DNA of 64,000 bases from an uncultured Erysipelotrichaceae bacterium (GTDB lineage Bacteria; Bacillota_I; Bacilli_A; Erysipelotrichales; Erysipelotrichaceae). This document shows positions 35,207 to 44,011 of this stretch, piece after piece (the first letter of the stretch is position 1; each line of letters opens with the position of its first letter). The position numbers and the translations under genes are program-made. The notes under the pieces are model-generated. The model did not search any database, was not told the DNA's origin, and saw only the letters and a program-made list of their open reading frames with translations. Where the stretch lies: positions 1 to 64,000 of the forward strand of contig CADABS010000002.1 of the NCBI GenBank assembly GCA_902786245.1, in the 5' to 3' direction.

Positions 35207-35232
35207 GGGATGTGCAACAGCGCATCTCTTTT
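35207..35232 (+). terminator. Terminator between convergent M42 peptidase and glycosyltransferase genes
   Basis: GGGATGTGC (35207-35215) pairs, with two G-T wobbles, with GCGCATCTC (35220-35228), followed by TTTT. The T-run touches the stop codon of the minus-strand gene. Confidence 0.75.
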
Positions 35233-36250
35233 ATTGTGCCTGCGCGGATCTGCGCAGAACGGATTCATAGACTGCTTTCAGCTGCTGGCCGATGATTCTG
35301 ATATTCCGGTCGGCAGCTACCTGGTATCCGCCGCTGCCGGTACGGGGCAGTCTTCCTTCAATCACGCCCCGCAGGATCGTCTCGAAATCTTTATTGCATG
35401 TGCCGAGCCAGCAGTTTTTGCCGGAAACGGCCCAGGCATCATAGGCACCGATATCGCGCAGCACGGCCGTCTGTCCGGAGGCGAGTGCTTCCAGAACGAC
35501 AATGCCTTCCGTTTCTTCATAGGAAGGAAAGAAGAACGCATCGGCACCGGAGAAGGCACCTTTGATGATATCGCCGCTGATATATCCGGGCAGTATGACA
35601 TTATCCGGTTTTCTGTCCAGTGCCTTGATGACTTTGGAAGACAGCAGGATCCTGGAAAGACTGCCGAACCAGATGAATGTGTATTCCGGCATGTTCCGGG
35701 CAACTTCCATGAAATCGATCAGTCCTTTGCGCTCAAACAGCAGACCGACGCTGATGATGACCTTTTCCTGCGGGGAGAGATGGAAATATTCACGGAATGC
35801 ATTTTCCCGCTCGGTGTCTTTTGCATAGTCTTCCAGGCAGATGCCGTTGGAGATGGCATAGACCGGCATCTTCAGACCGTATCCCTCCAGCAGCCGTTTG
35901 GAATAGGGGGTCGGGGTGATCAGGGCATCGGCGGAACGGTACAGCGAAACGATCCGGTGGTTGAAAAAAGGCGCAACCAGATTGGAGAAATTAAAGCTGT
36001 TCCGGAAATCCTCTTTGGTGGAATGGGCATGGTAAATGACAGGTTTTCCCATTTTCCTGGCATTATGGATAACGATCTGCGAAGCTGCACCGGTTGTATT
36101 GATATGCAGAATGTCATAATCCTGCGAACGCGGATTGGTCGCATAGTCGATGCCGGCATATTCGAGCGCCTGTTTCTGATGGCGCATGGCCCGTCCGATT
36201 CCCGACTGTCCGATCAGTTCTTCATCTTCGAAATACAGCAGTACTTTCAT
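35231..36250 (-). CDS. GT4 glycosyltransferase, CpoA/LafB-like glycolipid synthase, 339 aa
   Basis: The N-terminus (MKVLLYFEDEELIGQSGIGR, then HQKQALEYAGIDY and DILHINT) closely resembles streptococcal CpoA/LafB, which adds the second sugar to monoglucosyl-diacylglycerol, the lipoteichoic acid anchor. The GT-B C-terminal half has ISVGLLFERKG and the GT4 nucleotide-sugar motif PSYEETEGIVVLEALA (EX7E form). It is a peripheral membrane enzyme without clear helices. It is divergent from the flippase-like gene and LafA-like gene, which supports one glycolipid pathway. On the opposite strand, the same DNA is open for 354 codons, but that frame has no recognisable protein. The sugar transferred (glucose or galactose) is not evident. 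Confidence 0.85.
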   Translation of the reverse strand: MKVLLYFEDEELIGQSGIGRAMRHQKQALEYAGIDYATNPRSQDYDILHINTTGAASQIVIHNARKMGKPVIYHAHSTKEDFRNSFNFSNLVAPFFNHRIVSLYRSADALITPTPYSKRLLEGYGLKMPVYAISNGICLEDYAKDTERENAFREYFHLSPQEKVIISVGLLFERKGLIDFMEVARNMPEYTFIWFGSLSRILLSSKVIKALDRKPDNVILPGYISGDIIKGAFSGADAFFFPSYEETEGIVVLEALASGQTAVLRDIGAYDAWAVSGKNCWLGTCNKDFETILRGVIEGRLPRTGSGGYQVAADRNIRIIGQQLKAVYESVLRRSAQAQ

Positions 36251-36301
36251 AAGTTCCTCACAGAGACATTGTAATATATCTGTTCCTGATCAGTTTTTTA
36301 A

Positions 36302-36318
36302 GAATCTTTGAAAGATTC
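36302..36318. promoter_or_regulatory. 17-base palindrome in the divergent intergenic region
   Basis: GAATCTTTGAAAGATTC is perfectly symmetric about position 36310. It lies between the two divergently transcribed glycolipid genes. There is no T-tract on either side in the right orientation for termination, so an operator is more likely than a terminator. Confidence 0.4.
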
Positions 36319-36409
36319 CCGTGAACGATAGAACAGTGCCCAACGAAATTATATTATAAAAACGGGCTTCTGCCACCAGATGTTGAAAGGGCGCCAACGC
36401 TGCAGATGA

Positions 36410-36437
36410 ATGACTGTGCGTACGGCAGGAGTATAAT
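36410..36437 (+). promoter_or_regulatory. Promoter of the flippase-like/LafA-RecX operon
   Basis: ATGACT (36410-36415), a 16-base spacer, and TATAAT (36432-36437). The ATG at 36444 follows 6 bases later, so transcripts from this promoter would be nearly leaderless. An AGGAG at 36427-36431 would serve only longer transcripts. Confidence 0.55.
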
Positions 36438-36443
36438 GGATAT

Positions 36444-37553
36444 ATGAAGAACAAACTGAAGGAATGGATGCGTTCACCCGCATTCAATATAGGACTGATC
36501 GTGCTCCTGACGGGCTGCGTTCTTTTTGTGACGGTCCGCCATGACGGGAAAGAAATCTTTTCCGTGCTGCGCTCGGTCAGTATCCCCGGACTCATCGGCA
36601 TCATCTGCCTGATGATCTTTGAAAGAGTACTGCATGGCTGGGGTCTGAAATACGAATGCAATCAGGCCCATCCCCATTACACGCTGAAACAGGGCTTTCT
36701 CAATGCATATACAGCCGGACTGTTCTGCGGTATCACACCGGGTGCCAGCGGCGGTCAGATCGCCCAGGCATTTCTGTTTCACCGGCAGGGGATCCCGGCA
36801 GCCCATTCCGCCGGTATACTATGGCTTGATTTCATCGTGTATCAGTCGGTGATGACGCTGTTCGTGCTGTTCCTGCTGATCATGCGTTTTCATTATTTCT
36901 ACAGCAATTATTCACAGTTCTTCCTGATCGTTCTGGGCGGATTTGCCATCAGCTCCGCAATCATCGTATTTCTCTGGCTGCTTACCCGCTCGCCGAAGTT
37001 CTATACATGGCTGACGACGAAGGGCATTCATATCGCTTCAAAGCTGCATATCGTCAGGGATGAAGAAGCCGCTCTGCGGAAACTGGACGGACTGCTGCAG
37101 GATTTTGCCCGTGAGCTCGTCGTGCTGCAGACCCATAAAAAGATGATCTGGCTGCTTGGACTGGAAAATCTGACCCGGCTTGTCATATACTACAGTGTGC
37201 CGTACTTCTGTGCCAAAGCACTGCATATCCCGATCGGGCCGGAGAGGCTTCTGGATATCATATCGCTGAGTTCTTTTGTGGCAATGGTCAATGCATTTCT
37301 GCCGATGCCCGGTTCCAGCGGCGGTACGGAAGCGACATTTGTGCTGATGTTTTCGACGATATTTGATACAGTAGATGCAGTATCAATCATGCTGCTGTGG
37401 CGGTTTGTGACATACTATCAGACACTGATCATCGGTACATGCGCATATCTCTATGCCAAATCTCTGCCGCCGGTGCCCATCAGCGAAAAAGAAATCGCTG
37501 TGCCGCGGACATATACCTCTGCAGCGATGAACAACGAAGGAGAATCTGAATGA
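36444..37553 (+). CDS. Flippase-like (UPF0104/MprF N-terminal type) membrane protein, 369 aa
   Basis: A polytopic protein with about eight membrane helices. It has the family features GLKYECNQAH, GLFCGITPGASGGQIAQAFL (about residues 90-110) and a near C-terminal MVNAFLPMPGSSGGTEATF. This domain is shared with the flippase part of MprF lysyl-phosphatidylglycerol synthase. Placed between two glycolipid glycosyltransferases, it probably moves the diglycosyl-diacylglycerol across the membrane. The stop overlaps the LafA-like start by 4 bases. The transported lipid is inferred, not shown. Confidence 0.85.
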   Translation: MKNKLKEWMRSPAFNIGLIVLLTGCVLFVTVRHDGKEIFSVLRSVSIPGLIGIICLMIFERVLHGWGLKYECNQAHPHYTLKQGFLNAYTAGLFCGITPGASGGQIAQAFLFHRQGIPAAHSAGILWLDFIVYQSVMTLFVLFLLIMRFHYFYSNYSQFFLIVLGGFAISSAIIVFLWLLTRSPKFYTWLTTKGIHIASKLHIVRDEEAALRKLDGLLQDFARELVVLQTHKKMIWLLGLENLTRLVIYYSVPYFCAKALHIPIGPERLLDIISLSSFVAMVNAFLPMPGSSGGTEATFVLMFSTIFDTVDAVSIMLLWRFVTYYQTLIIGTCAYLYAKSLPPVPISEKEIAVPRTYTSAAMNNEGESE

Positions 37554-39547
37554 GAATAGGACTGTTTTCAGACACGTTTCCGCCGGATATCAACGGCGTT
37601 GCCAACAGTACGAATATTCTGTACCGTGAACTGACAGAACACGGCCACGATGTATACGTGGTTGCGACATATAACGGCCTGATGGGCTATGAATGGGATG
37701 AGACCGGCCATATCCTGCGGCTTGCCGGTGTGAAGCTGAAGTTTCTCTATGGCTATAATCTGACCGGACCGATCCATGAAGAAGCCCTGCGGGAAATCGA
37801 AAAGCTGCATCTGGATATCATCCATGTGCAGACCGAATTCGGCGTCGGCATGTTTGCGCGGATCTGCGCAAGACGCCTCGATATACCGATCGTTTCAACC
37901 TATCATACGACCTATGAAGACTATACCCATTATCTGAATTTCCTGCATTCGGAGATACTCGACGGCTGGATGAAGAAGGGCGTCGCCATTGCCTCAAGAC
38001 TGGTCGGCGACAGCACCGATGAAGTCATCACCCCGAGCGAAAAGACAAAGGAACTGCTGGAGGGATACCGGGTATCGCGGGAAATCGAAGTGATTCCGAC
38101 CGGTCTGCCGCTGGACAGCTTTTCGCCGGACCTGCTCAATCCTGAGCTGTATACGGAAATACGCAGGGAATTCGGCTTCAGTGAAAAGGACAGGGTCATC
38201 ATCTATGTCGGCCGTCTGGCGGAAGAAAAAGCCCTGGATCTTGTTATCCGGGGATTTGCCGAGGCAGATAAACGGAAAATACCGGTGAAGCTGCTGATCG
38301 TCGGCGGCGGACCTGATTTCGGTCATCTGCAGGAGATGGCAGAACAGCTCGGCATTTCAGACATGGTCCGGCTGGCCGGTCCGCGGCCTGCCAACCAGGT
38401 TCCGGATTTCTACCGGGCTGCCAATGCTTTTGTCTCTGCCAGCCTTTCGGAAACACAGGGCATGACATTCATCGAAGCGCTCGCTTCCGGACTGCCGCTG
38501 TTTGCCCGCAGGGATGAAGTTCTCGCCGATCTGCTGATCGATGGAGAGACCGGCTGGTATTTTTCCTCGCCGGAGGACTTTGCGGACCGTCTGGAACAGT
38601 TTGTCCGACTGAGCGATGCGGAGCTTTCCGCGATTTCTCAAAGATGCGTACAGCAGGTAAAGCCGTACAGCTCCGAAATCTTCTTTCAGAACATCATCCA
38701 GGTATATGAAAGAGTCATCCGGGACCATACGGAAAGCGTGACCGTCACAAAGACAGCACTGAAGGATACCTATGTCGATGTGACCGTGGAAGACAGCAGC
38801 CGCAAAGAGACCGGGTATCAGATCAGTCTGGATGATTATGATGTCCAGAACCTGAAGGCCGGCATGAAACTGAACGGCACTGCCGTACAGAAACTGCACA
38901 GCCTCAGTCTGATTGCCCGTACCTACCAGAGATGCATCCGCAAGCTTGCCGCAAAGGACCGCAGCGAAGCGGAGATGCGCACCTGGATCAAAGAGAATAC
39001 CGAATGCGGTGCAGAGCAGACGGATACGGTCATCGGACGTCTGAAGAAGCACGGATATATCGATGATGAGCGCTACTGCGAAAGCACGGTCAGATCGATG
39101 AGCGCTTCGCTGCACGGTCCCCGCCGGATCCATGATGATCTGAAGAAGAAGGGCATAGATGAAAGTCTGATCGAAAAGAATCTGGATGAAATCAGCGGAC
39201 AGCAGCCGGATCATGCCATGCAGTATGCCCGTAAGGTCATGCGCACGCATGAAGGCGGATCGGTCCGCCGGCTGATCAGCACCCTGCGCACCAAGCTGCT
39301 GCAGCAGGGCTATGAAGGCGCAATGATCGACCGGGTGATCAGTGAAATCGATTTTGCCGGCATTGAAGAAAAAGAAACAGAGAATCTGCGGGCAGCCGCT
39401 GCCAAAGCAGTCCGGCACTATAAGCGGAAATACGCGGGAAACGAACTGAAGAAACGCGTATATGCATCCTGCGCACAGCAGGGATATGACCATGAAGATA
39501 TTCAGAAGGTCATGGAAGAAACGGAGTGGAATGATGGTCAAAATTAA
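37550..39547 (+). CDS. LafA-like GT4 glycosyltransferase fused to a complete RecX, 665 aa
   Basis: Residues 1-390 form a GT-B glycosyltransferase resembling diacylglycerol alpha-glucosyltransferase: MRIGLFSDTFPPDINGVAN, VSTYHTTYEDYTHY, IYVGRLAEEKALD and SASLSETQGMTFIEALA. Residues 397-665 read as a full RecX, the modulator of RecA filaments: a beta-rich start VTVTKTALKDTYVDVTVED, then IARTYQRCIRKLAAKDRSEAEM and RLKKHGYIDDERYCESTVRS, and HGPRRIHDDLKKKGI. The frame is unbroken. A GTG at 38738 stands where RecX proteins normally begin, with GGAAAG close before it, so a separate RecX might also be made. I find no other recX in the window. The glucosyl-lipid role is supported by both upstream genes. 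Confidence 0.87.
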   Translation: MRIGLFSDTFPPDINGVANSTNILYRELTEHGHDVYVVATYNGLMGYEWDETGHILRLAGVKLKFLYGYNLTGPIHEEALREIEKLHLDIIHVQTEFGVGMFARICARRLDIPIVSTYHTTYEDYTHYLNFLHSEILDGWMKKGVAIASRLVGDSTDEVITPSEKTKELLEGYRVSREIEVIPTGLPLDSFSPDLLNPELYTEIRREFGFSEKDRVIIYVGRLAEEKALDLVIRGFAEADKRKIPVKLLIVGGGPDFGHLQEMAEQLGISDMVRLAGPRPANQVPDFYRAANAFVSASLSETQGMTFIEALASGLPLFARRDEVLADLLIDGETGWYFSSPEDFADRLEQFVRLSDAELSAISQRCVQQVKPYSSEIFFQNIIQVYERVIRDHTESVTVTKTALKDTYVDVTVEDSSRKETGYQISLDDYDVQNLKAGMKLNGTAVQKLHSLSLIARTYQRCIRKLAAKDRSEAEMRTWIKENTECGAEQTDTVIGRLKKHGYIDDERYCESTVRSMSASLHGPRRIHDDLKKKGIDESLIEKNLDEISGQQPDHAMQYARKVMRTHEGGSVRRLISTLRTKLLQQGYEGAMIDRVISEIDFAGIEEKETENLRAAAAKAVRHYKRKYAGNELKKRVYASCAQQGYDHEDIQKVMEETEWNDGQN

Positions 39548-40475
39548 AGATATGAAAGAAAGAGAGCGGTATGATATTCCGCTGCTCGTCAAGGAATGCA
39601 GAAACGGAACAACTTCCAAAGGCGCTCCATATCTGAATCTGGTACTGCAGGACAGCTCCGGAACGATCGACGCAAAATACTGGGATGTCAAACCGGCCGA
39701 TCTTGAGGTTGTCAAGACCGGAAGGATCGTGCAGTTTGCCTTTGATGTCCTGCTGTATAACGGCAGCCTGCAGCTGCGGGTCGCCCGGGCTTCCGCCATT
39801 GATGAAAACCAGGTGAAACTGGAAGAATATCTGATCTCGGCAGCCCAGCCCGAAGAAGCGCGCCGGCGCAGCCTGGATGAATATCTCGGGTCGATCCGGA
39901 ATGAGAATTACCGGAAGCTCGTCACCGGTCTGCTGGAACTGATCGGCGACCGCTATTTCTCCTATCCGGCAGCGTCCCGGATCCATCACAGCTATCTCGG
40001 CGGTCTGTCCGAGCATTCGCTTTCGATGGCATCGATGGCAGAGGATATCTGCCGCCATTATCCCCAGCTGAACCACGATCTGCTGATTTCCGGCGCTCTG
40101 ATCCATGATATCGGCAAGACCGCGGAAATGAGCGGAGCGGTATCGACGGAATATACACTGGAAGGAAAACTGGAAGGGCATATCTCTCTGGCCAACGGCT
40201 GGCTGACGGAAGTCGCTGCCCGTCTGGATCTGGATGATACCGAGGAATGCATTCTTCTGCATCATATGATCCTTTCCCATCACGGACACTATGAATTCGG
40301 TTCACCGGTTCTGCCGATGGTCATGGAAGCGGAAGTGCTGAGCCTGATCGACAATCTCGATGCGAGAATGAACACGATCACCCATGCCCTGGAATCCACG
40401 CCGGCAGGAGGCTGGACATCCAAGCTGTTCGCTCTGGAAAACAGACAGTTCTATAAGCCGAAGAAAGCGCAGTAA
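39531..40475 (+). CDS. yhaM: 3'-5' exoribonuclease YhaM (OB fold + HD domain), 314 aa
   Basis: An N-terminal OB-fold nucleic-acid-binding part (residues 1-90, GTIDAKYWDVKPADLEVVKT) is followed by an HD phosphohydrolase domain with HHSYLGGLSEHSLSMA and ALIHDIGKTAE (metal-binding HD) and LLHHMILSHHG. YhaM/CbfI trims RNA and DNA ends in Firmicutes. ATG 39531 and ATG 39534 are both usable with GGAG upstream. The start lies 17 bases inside the end of the GT-RecX gene, so the genes are coupled. Length matches the family (about 314 aa). Confidence 0.9.
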   Translation: MMVKIKDMKERERYDIPLLVKECRNGTTSKGAPYLNLVLQDSSGTIDAKYWDVKPADLEVVKTGRIVQFAFDVLLYNGSLQLRVARASAIDENQVKLEEYLISAAQPEEARRRSLDEYLGSIRNENYRKLVTGLLELIGDRYFSYPAASRIHHSYLGGLSEHSLSMASMAEDICRHYPQLNHDLLISGALIHDIGKTAEMSGAVSTEYTLEGKLEGHISLANGWLTEVAARLDLDDTEECILLHHMILSHHGHYEFGSPVLPMVMEAEVLSLIDNLDARMNTITHALESTPAGGWTSKLFALENRQFYKPKKAQ

Positions 40476-40482
40476 TCACGGT

Positions 40483-41793
40483 ATGGATATACGTTTGAAA
40501 ATCGTACAGCTGGCGCATGCGCTGCTGCAGAAGGCGGGAAGGGGCGGATCGTTTCCCGGTACGCTGGCACTGAAAATGGATCCGGATTTCATTCAGAAAT
40601 TCAAAATGCCGCCGGTCGTGATCCTGGTCACCGGAACCAACGGCAAGACGACGACCAACAATCTGATTGCGGAATCGCTGCGGGCAGCCGGACTCAGAAC
40701 CATCAACAACCGCCGGGGCGACAATCTCAATGTCGGCATCGCTTCGCTGCTGGCGGCTTCCTCTGACAGCGATTTCAATATCCGGGCGGATGCGGCGGTC
40801 ATTGAAGTCGATGAACTGACGCTCTACCGGCAGTTCAAAAACCTGAAGCCGACCCATCTGATCGTCAATAACTTCTTCCGCGACCAGCTCGACCGGGCCG
40901 GAGAGATGGAAACGATCATCCGGCGGATCCAGGAAGTTACGGAAGATTTTGACGGGCATATCATCCTGAACGGAGATGATCCCAATACGCTGCGGATCGC
41001 GGATACCGCCCACCGGGCAAAGATCAGCTATTTCTCCGTCGGACGCAATGCGCTCTCCAGAGAACAGACGGATGAGGCATCGGAAGGAAAGTTCTGTCCG
41101 CGCTGCGGCAGAGCGCTGCAGTATGAATACTATCAGTATTCCCATATCGGACGCTTTCACTGTCCCTATGACCATTTCGGTGTGATCGAGCCGGATGTAT
41201 ACATTGAAAAAGCAGACTTCGGAAACCAGACATTCACCTGGCAGGGGAAGGAATTCCATACCTTCCTGAACACCATCTACGGTGTCTATAACTGTGCCGG
41301 TGTACTGGCGGTGATGAAGACGCTGCGTCTGGATCCGTCCTTTGCCGATCAGGTGTTCTCCACCTTTGAAATCAAAGAGGGAAGAAACGAACGCTTTGAA
41401 CTGTCCGAGCCGTGCTATATCAATCTGATCAAGAATCCGACCGGAACGAATGAAACGATGAAATACATCACCGGCCGCAGCGAAGACATGAACCTGTGCA
41501 TCCTGCTCAATGACAACGACCAGGACGGACACGATGTCAGCTGGATCTGGGATGCCCATTTTGAAAGACTGAACATTCCCAATATCAAAACGATCGTATG
41601 TTCGGGCTTAAGAGCCTACGACATGGCTCTGCGTCTGAAATACGAAGGCCTGGAAGACCGGATCATCGTCATCGAAAACGCGAAGGACGCGGTGCACTGG
41701 CTGAATGAACAGCATATGCTCAGCTATATCATGGCGACCTATACCGCGCTGCATTCGACCCGCGCTCTGCTGCGCCGGGAGGCTGGAAAATGA
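40483..41793 (+). CDS. murT: Lipid II isoglutaminyl synthase subunit MurT, 436 aa
   Basis: With GatD, amidates the alpha-carboxylate of D-Glu in lipid II, using ATP and glutamine-derived ammonia. It is a Mur-ligase-like protein: P-loop VTGTNGKTTTNN (about 49-60), DELTLYRQFK, NNFFRDQLDRAGEME, a zinc ribbon with CPRCG (about 206) and CPYD (about 227), and a C-terminal DUF1727 domain with NPTGTNE and WIWDAHFE. ATG 40483 lies 7 bases after the yhaM stop; the ribosome binding site is weak (CACGGT). The stop overlaps gatD by 4 bases. Confidence 0.93.
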   Translation: MDIRLKIVQLAHALLQKAGRGGSFPGTLALKMDPDFIQKFKMPPVVILVTGTNGKTTTNNLIAESLRAAGLRTINNRRGDNLNVGIASLLAASSDSDFNIRADAAVIEVDELTLYRQFKNLKPTHLIVNNFFRDQLDRAGEMETIIRRIQEVTEDFDGHIILNGDDPNTLRIADTAHRAKISYFSVGRNALSREQTDEASEGKFCPRCGRALQYEYYQYSHIGRFHCPYDHFGVIEPDVYIEKADFGNQTFTWQGKEFHTFLNTIYGVYNCAGVLAVMKTLRLDPSFADQVFSTFEIKEGRNERFELSEPCYINLIKNPTGTNETMKYITGRSEDMNLCILLNDNDQDGHDVSWIWDAHFERLNIPNIKTIVCSGLRAYDMALRLKYEGLEDRIIVIENAKDAVHWLNEQHMLSYIMATYTALHSTRALLRREAGK

Positions 41794-42521
41794 AACTGAA
41801 AATACTATGGATGTATCATGATCTGATGGATCTGTACGGCGACAAGGGCAATGCCGAAGTGCTGAGAGTCCGGGCGCAGAAGCGGAATATCGAATGCACG
41901 GTCGATACATGCACATTGGGCCAGAAGGCGGATATTGCGGACTATGATCTGTTCTTCATGGGCGGCGGCGCTGACCATGAACAGTCGCTGATCTATGAAG
42001 ACCTGATCGCAAGGAAGCAGAACATCATCGATGCCATGCACAGCGGCACCGCATTTCTGCTGATCTGCGGCGGCTACCAGCTCTTCGGACAGTACTACCG
42101 CGACCAGGACGGAAAGACGATCGACGGTCTGGGCATTTTCGATTATTACACCGAGTCCACGGACCGCGATCACCGCTGTATCGGCAATATCGCAGTGGAA
42201 ACGACGATGGACGGAAAAACCTTCAAAGCAGTCGGCTTTGAAAACCATGGCGGCCAGACAAAGAATGTCAGCACACCCTTCGGCAGAGTTCTCAGCGGAC
42301 AGGGAAATACCTTCGGGAATGAATACGAAGGATTCATGAACGGCCAGGTGCTGGCGACATATATGCACGGACCGCTGCTGCCGAAGAATCCGATGATCGC
42401 CGATGCGCTGATCGCCAGAGCGCTGAAAAAGAACTATGGCCATGTGGAACTTGCACCGATCGACGATACACTGGAAAACAAGGCAAGGGAAACGATGCTG
42501 AAAAGACTCAAAGCATTATGA
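41790..42521 (+). CDS. gatD: Lipid II isoglutaminyl synthase glutaminase subunit GatD, 243 aa
   Basis: A class I CobB/CobQ-like glutamine amidotransferase that supplies ammonia to MurT. Motifs are FFMGGGADHEQSL, FLLICGGYQLFG with the nucleophile Cys (about 93), GFENHGGQT, and ATYMHGPLLPKNP with the His (about 192). The partner murT overlaps by 4 bases. A long palindromic terminator starts at the stop codon. Confidence 0.93.
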   Translation: MKLKILWMYHDLMDLYGDKGNAEVLRVRAQKRNIECTVDTCTLGQKADIADYDLFFMGGGADHEQSLIYEDLIARKQNIIDAMHSGTAFLLICGGYQLFGQYYRDQDGKTIDGLGIFDYYTESTDRDHRCIGNIAVETTMDGKTFKAVGFENHGGQTKNVSTPFGRVLSGQGNTFGNEYEGFMNGQVLATYMHGPLLPKNPMIADALIARALKKNYGHVELAPIDDTLENKARETMLKRLKAL

Positions 42522-42549
42522 GAAGGGACAATTGTTCCTTCTTTTTTTG
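42521..42549 (+). terminator. Terminator of the murT-gatD operon
   Basis: A 22-base near-perfect palindrome (AGAAGGGACAA / TTGTTCCTTCT, one G-T pair) is followed by seven T. Confidence 0.88.
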
Positions 42550-42556
42550 CTACAAT
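42548..42556 (+). promoter_or_regulatory. Extended -10 of the CoA-transferase gene
   Basis: TGC-TACAAT directly follows the T-run of the preceding terminator. The ATG at 42600 is 43 bases downstream, with ACGGAG in the leader. No good -35 is seen. Confidence 0.5.
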
Positions 42557-42599
42557 GAAGACGGATGACCATGTATGCGCATGGAACGGAGAAAATATC

Positions 42600-43931
42600 A
42601 TGAATACCTATGTACAGGAATATATGGCCAAGCTGCGTACGCCGCAGCAGGCTGTACATGCCGTGAAAAGCGGCGACTGGGTCGACTACAGCACCAATGT
42701 CTGCTTTCCTGTCCTTCTCGATGCGGCATTGGCAGAACGGAAAGAAGAATTATATGACGTCAAGATCCGCGGCAATCTTTCCTTCGGACCGGTCAGAGCA
42801 GCGGAATGCGATCCTGAACGGACACATTTCATATACAACAGCTGGCACTGCTCCGCCTATGAAAGGCAGCTGTGCGACCGGGGATTATGCAATTACATAC
42901 CGATGATCTTCCGCAATGTCGTGCCTTACTACCGCCATTTTCTGACTGTCAATGTGGCGATGATGTGCGTAACCCCGATGGACCGTCACGGCTATTTCAA
43001 TCTGTCCTGTGCTACCGGTGTCGCCAGAGGCATTCTCGATAAAGCGGATATCGTGATTCTTGAAGTCAATGAACATCTGCCGAAGATATACGGCGGTTTT
43101 GAGGAAAGCATTCACATCAGCGATGTCGATTATGTGGTTGAGGGTCCGCATGATCCGCTGCCGGAGTTTCCGATTCCCGAAGCATCAGAAGCGGATATTG
43201 CCATCGCGGAACATATTCTGCCGTATATCAGAGACGGTGCGACGCTGCAGCTGGGCATCGGTGCACTGCCCAATGTCGTCGGAAAGATGTTGTGCCGTTC
43301 TGATCTGAAAGATCTGGGCATGCATACGGAACTGTGCGGAGATGCCTATTATGAACTGTTTAAGGCAGGCAAGCTGACCAACCGGAAAAAGACCTACCAG
43401 CCCCATAAAGGCGTCACCGGCATGGTCTTCGGATCGCATGCATTATATGACTGGGCCGATGAGAATCCCGGCGTCATTGCCGAGCCGCTGGAATATGTCA
43501 ATGCGGCGGAAGTCATTGCCCTGCAGGAAAACATGGTGGCGATCAATAACTGCATTTCGATCGATCTCTACGGTCAGACCGGAGCAGAAAGCGCAGGATT
43601 CCGCCATATCAGCGGCACCGGCGGACAGCTCGATTATCTGACCGGGGCAGCGATGTCGAGGGGCGGCAAGGCCTTTGCATGCATGACATCGACCTATACC
43701 GACAAGCAGGGAAAAGTCCATTCCCGCATCGTACCGTATTTCAAAGGCGATATCGTAACGATCCCGCGAAGCCAGGATCACTTCGTCGTTACCGAATACG
43801 GAGCGGTCAACCTGGCCGGAAGAACGACCTGGGAACGAGCGGAGATGCTTATATCGATTGCCCATCCGGATTTCCGCCAGGAACTGATCGAAGCGGCCCA
43901 AAAGCAGAACATCTGGCGCTCACGCAGATAA
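42600..43931 (+). CDS. Acetyl-CoA hydrolase/CoA-transferase family protein (acetate- or butyrate-type), 443 aa
   Basis: Transfers CoA between acyl groups, typically butyryl-CoA or 4-hydroxybutyryl-CoA and acetate, in anaerobic energy metabolism. It is a two-domain enzyme: the N-terminal half has [18 protein letters not shown], and the C-terminal half [23 protein letters not shown] with the likely catalytic Glu244, and [12 protein letters not shown]. Length fits the family of about 430-450 aa. Together with nifJ it points to acetyl-CoA-based fermentation. The choice between butyryl, hydroxybutyryl and succinyl substrates cannot be made from sequence alone. Own promoter and terminator. Confidence 0.88.
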   Translation: MNTYVQEYMAKLRTPQQAVHAVKSGDWVDYSTNVCFPVLLDAALAERKEELYDVKIRGNLSFGPVRAAECDPERTHFIYNSWHCSAYERQLCDRGLCNYIPMIFRNVVPYYRHFLTVNVAMMCVTPMDRHGYFNLSCATGVARGILDKADIVILEVNEHLPKIYGGFEESIHISDVDYVVEGPHDPLPEFPIPEASEADIAIAEHILPYIRDGATLQLGIGALPNVVGKMLCRSDLKDLGMHTELCGDAYYELFKAGKLTNRKKTYQPHKGVTGMVFGSHALYDWADENPGVIAEPLEYVNAAEVIALQENMVAINNCISIDLYGQTGAESAGFRHISGTGGQLDYLTGAAMSRGGKAFACMTSTYTDKQGKVHSRIVPYFKGDIVTIPRSQDHFVVTEYGAVNLAGRTTWERAEMLISIAHPDFRQELIEAAQKQNIWRSRR

Positions 43932-43945
43932 ACCAGAGGATACAG

Positions 43946-43967
43946 GCCTTCCCCGGAAGGCTTTTTT
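43946..43967 (+). terminator. Terminator after the CoA-transferase gene
   Basis: GCCTTC and GAAGGC flank a CCCG loop, followed by six T. Confidence 0.9.
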
Positions 43968-44011
43968 ACGGTGACAGTGCTATACTGAGAATACATGCGG
44001 AGGTAAAGACA

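Noticed and set aside
35210-36274. Plus-strand open frame of 354 codons opposite the CpoA/LafB-like gene
   Set aside because: The minus strand encodes clear GT4 motifs with normal start and stop; the + frame has no similarity that I recognise.
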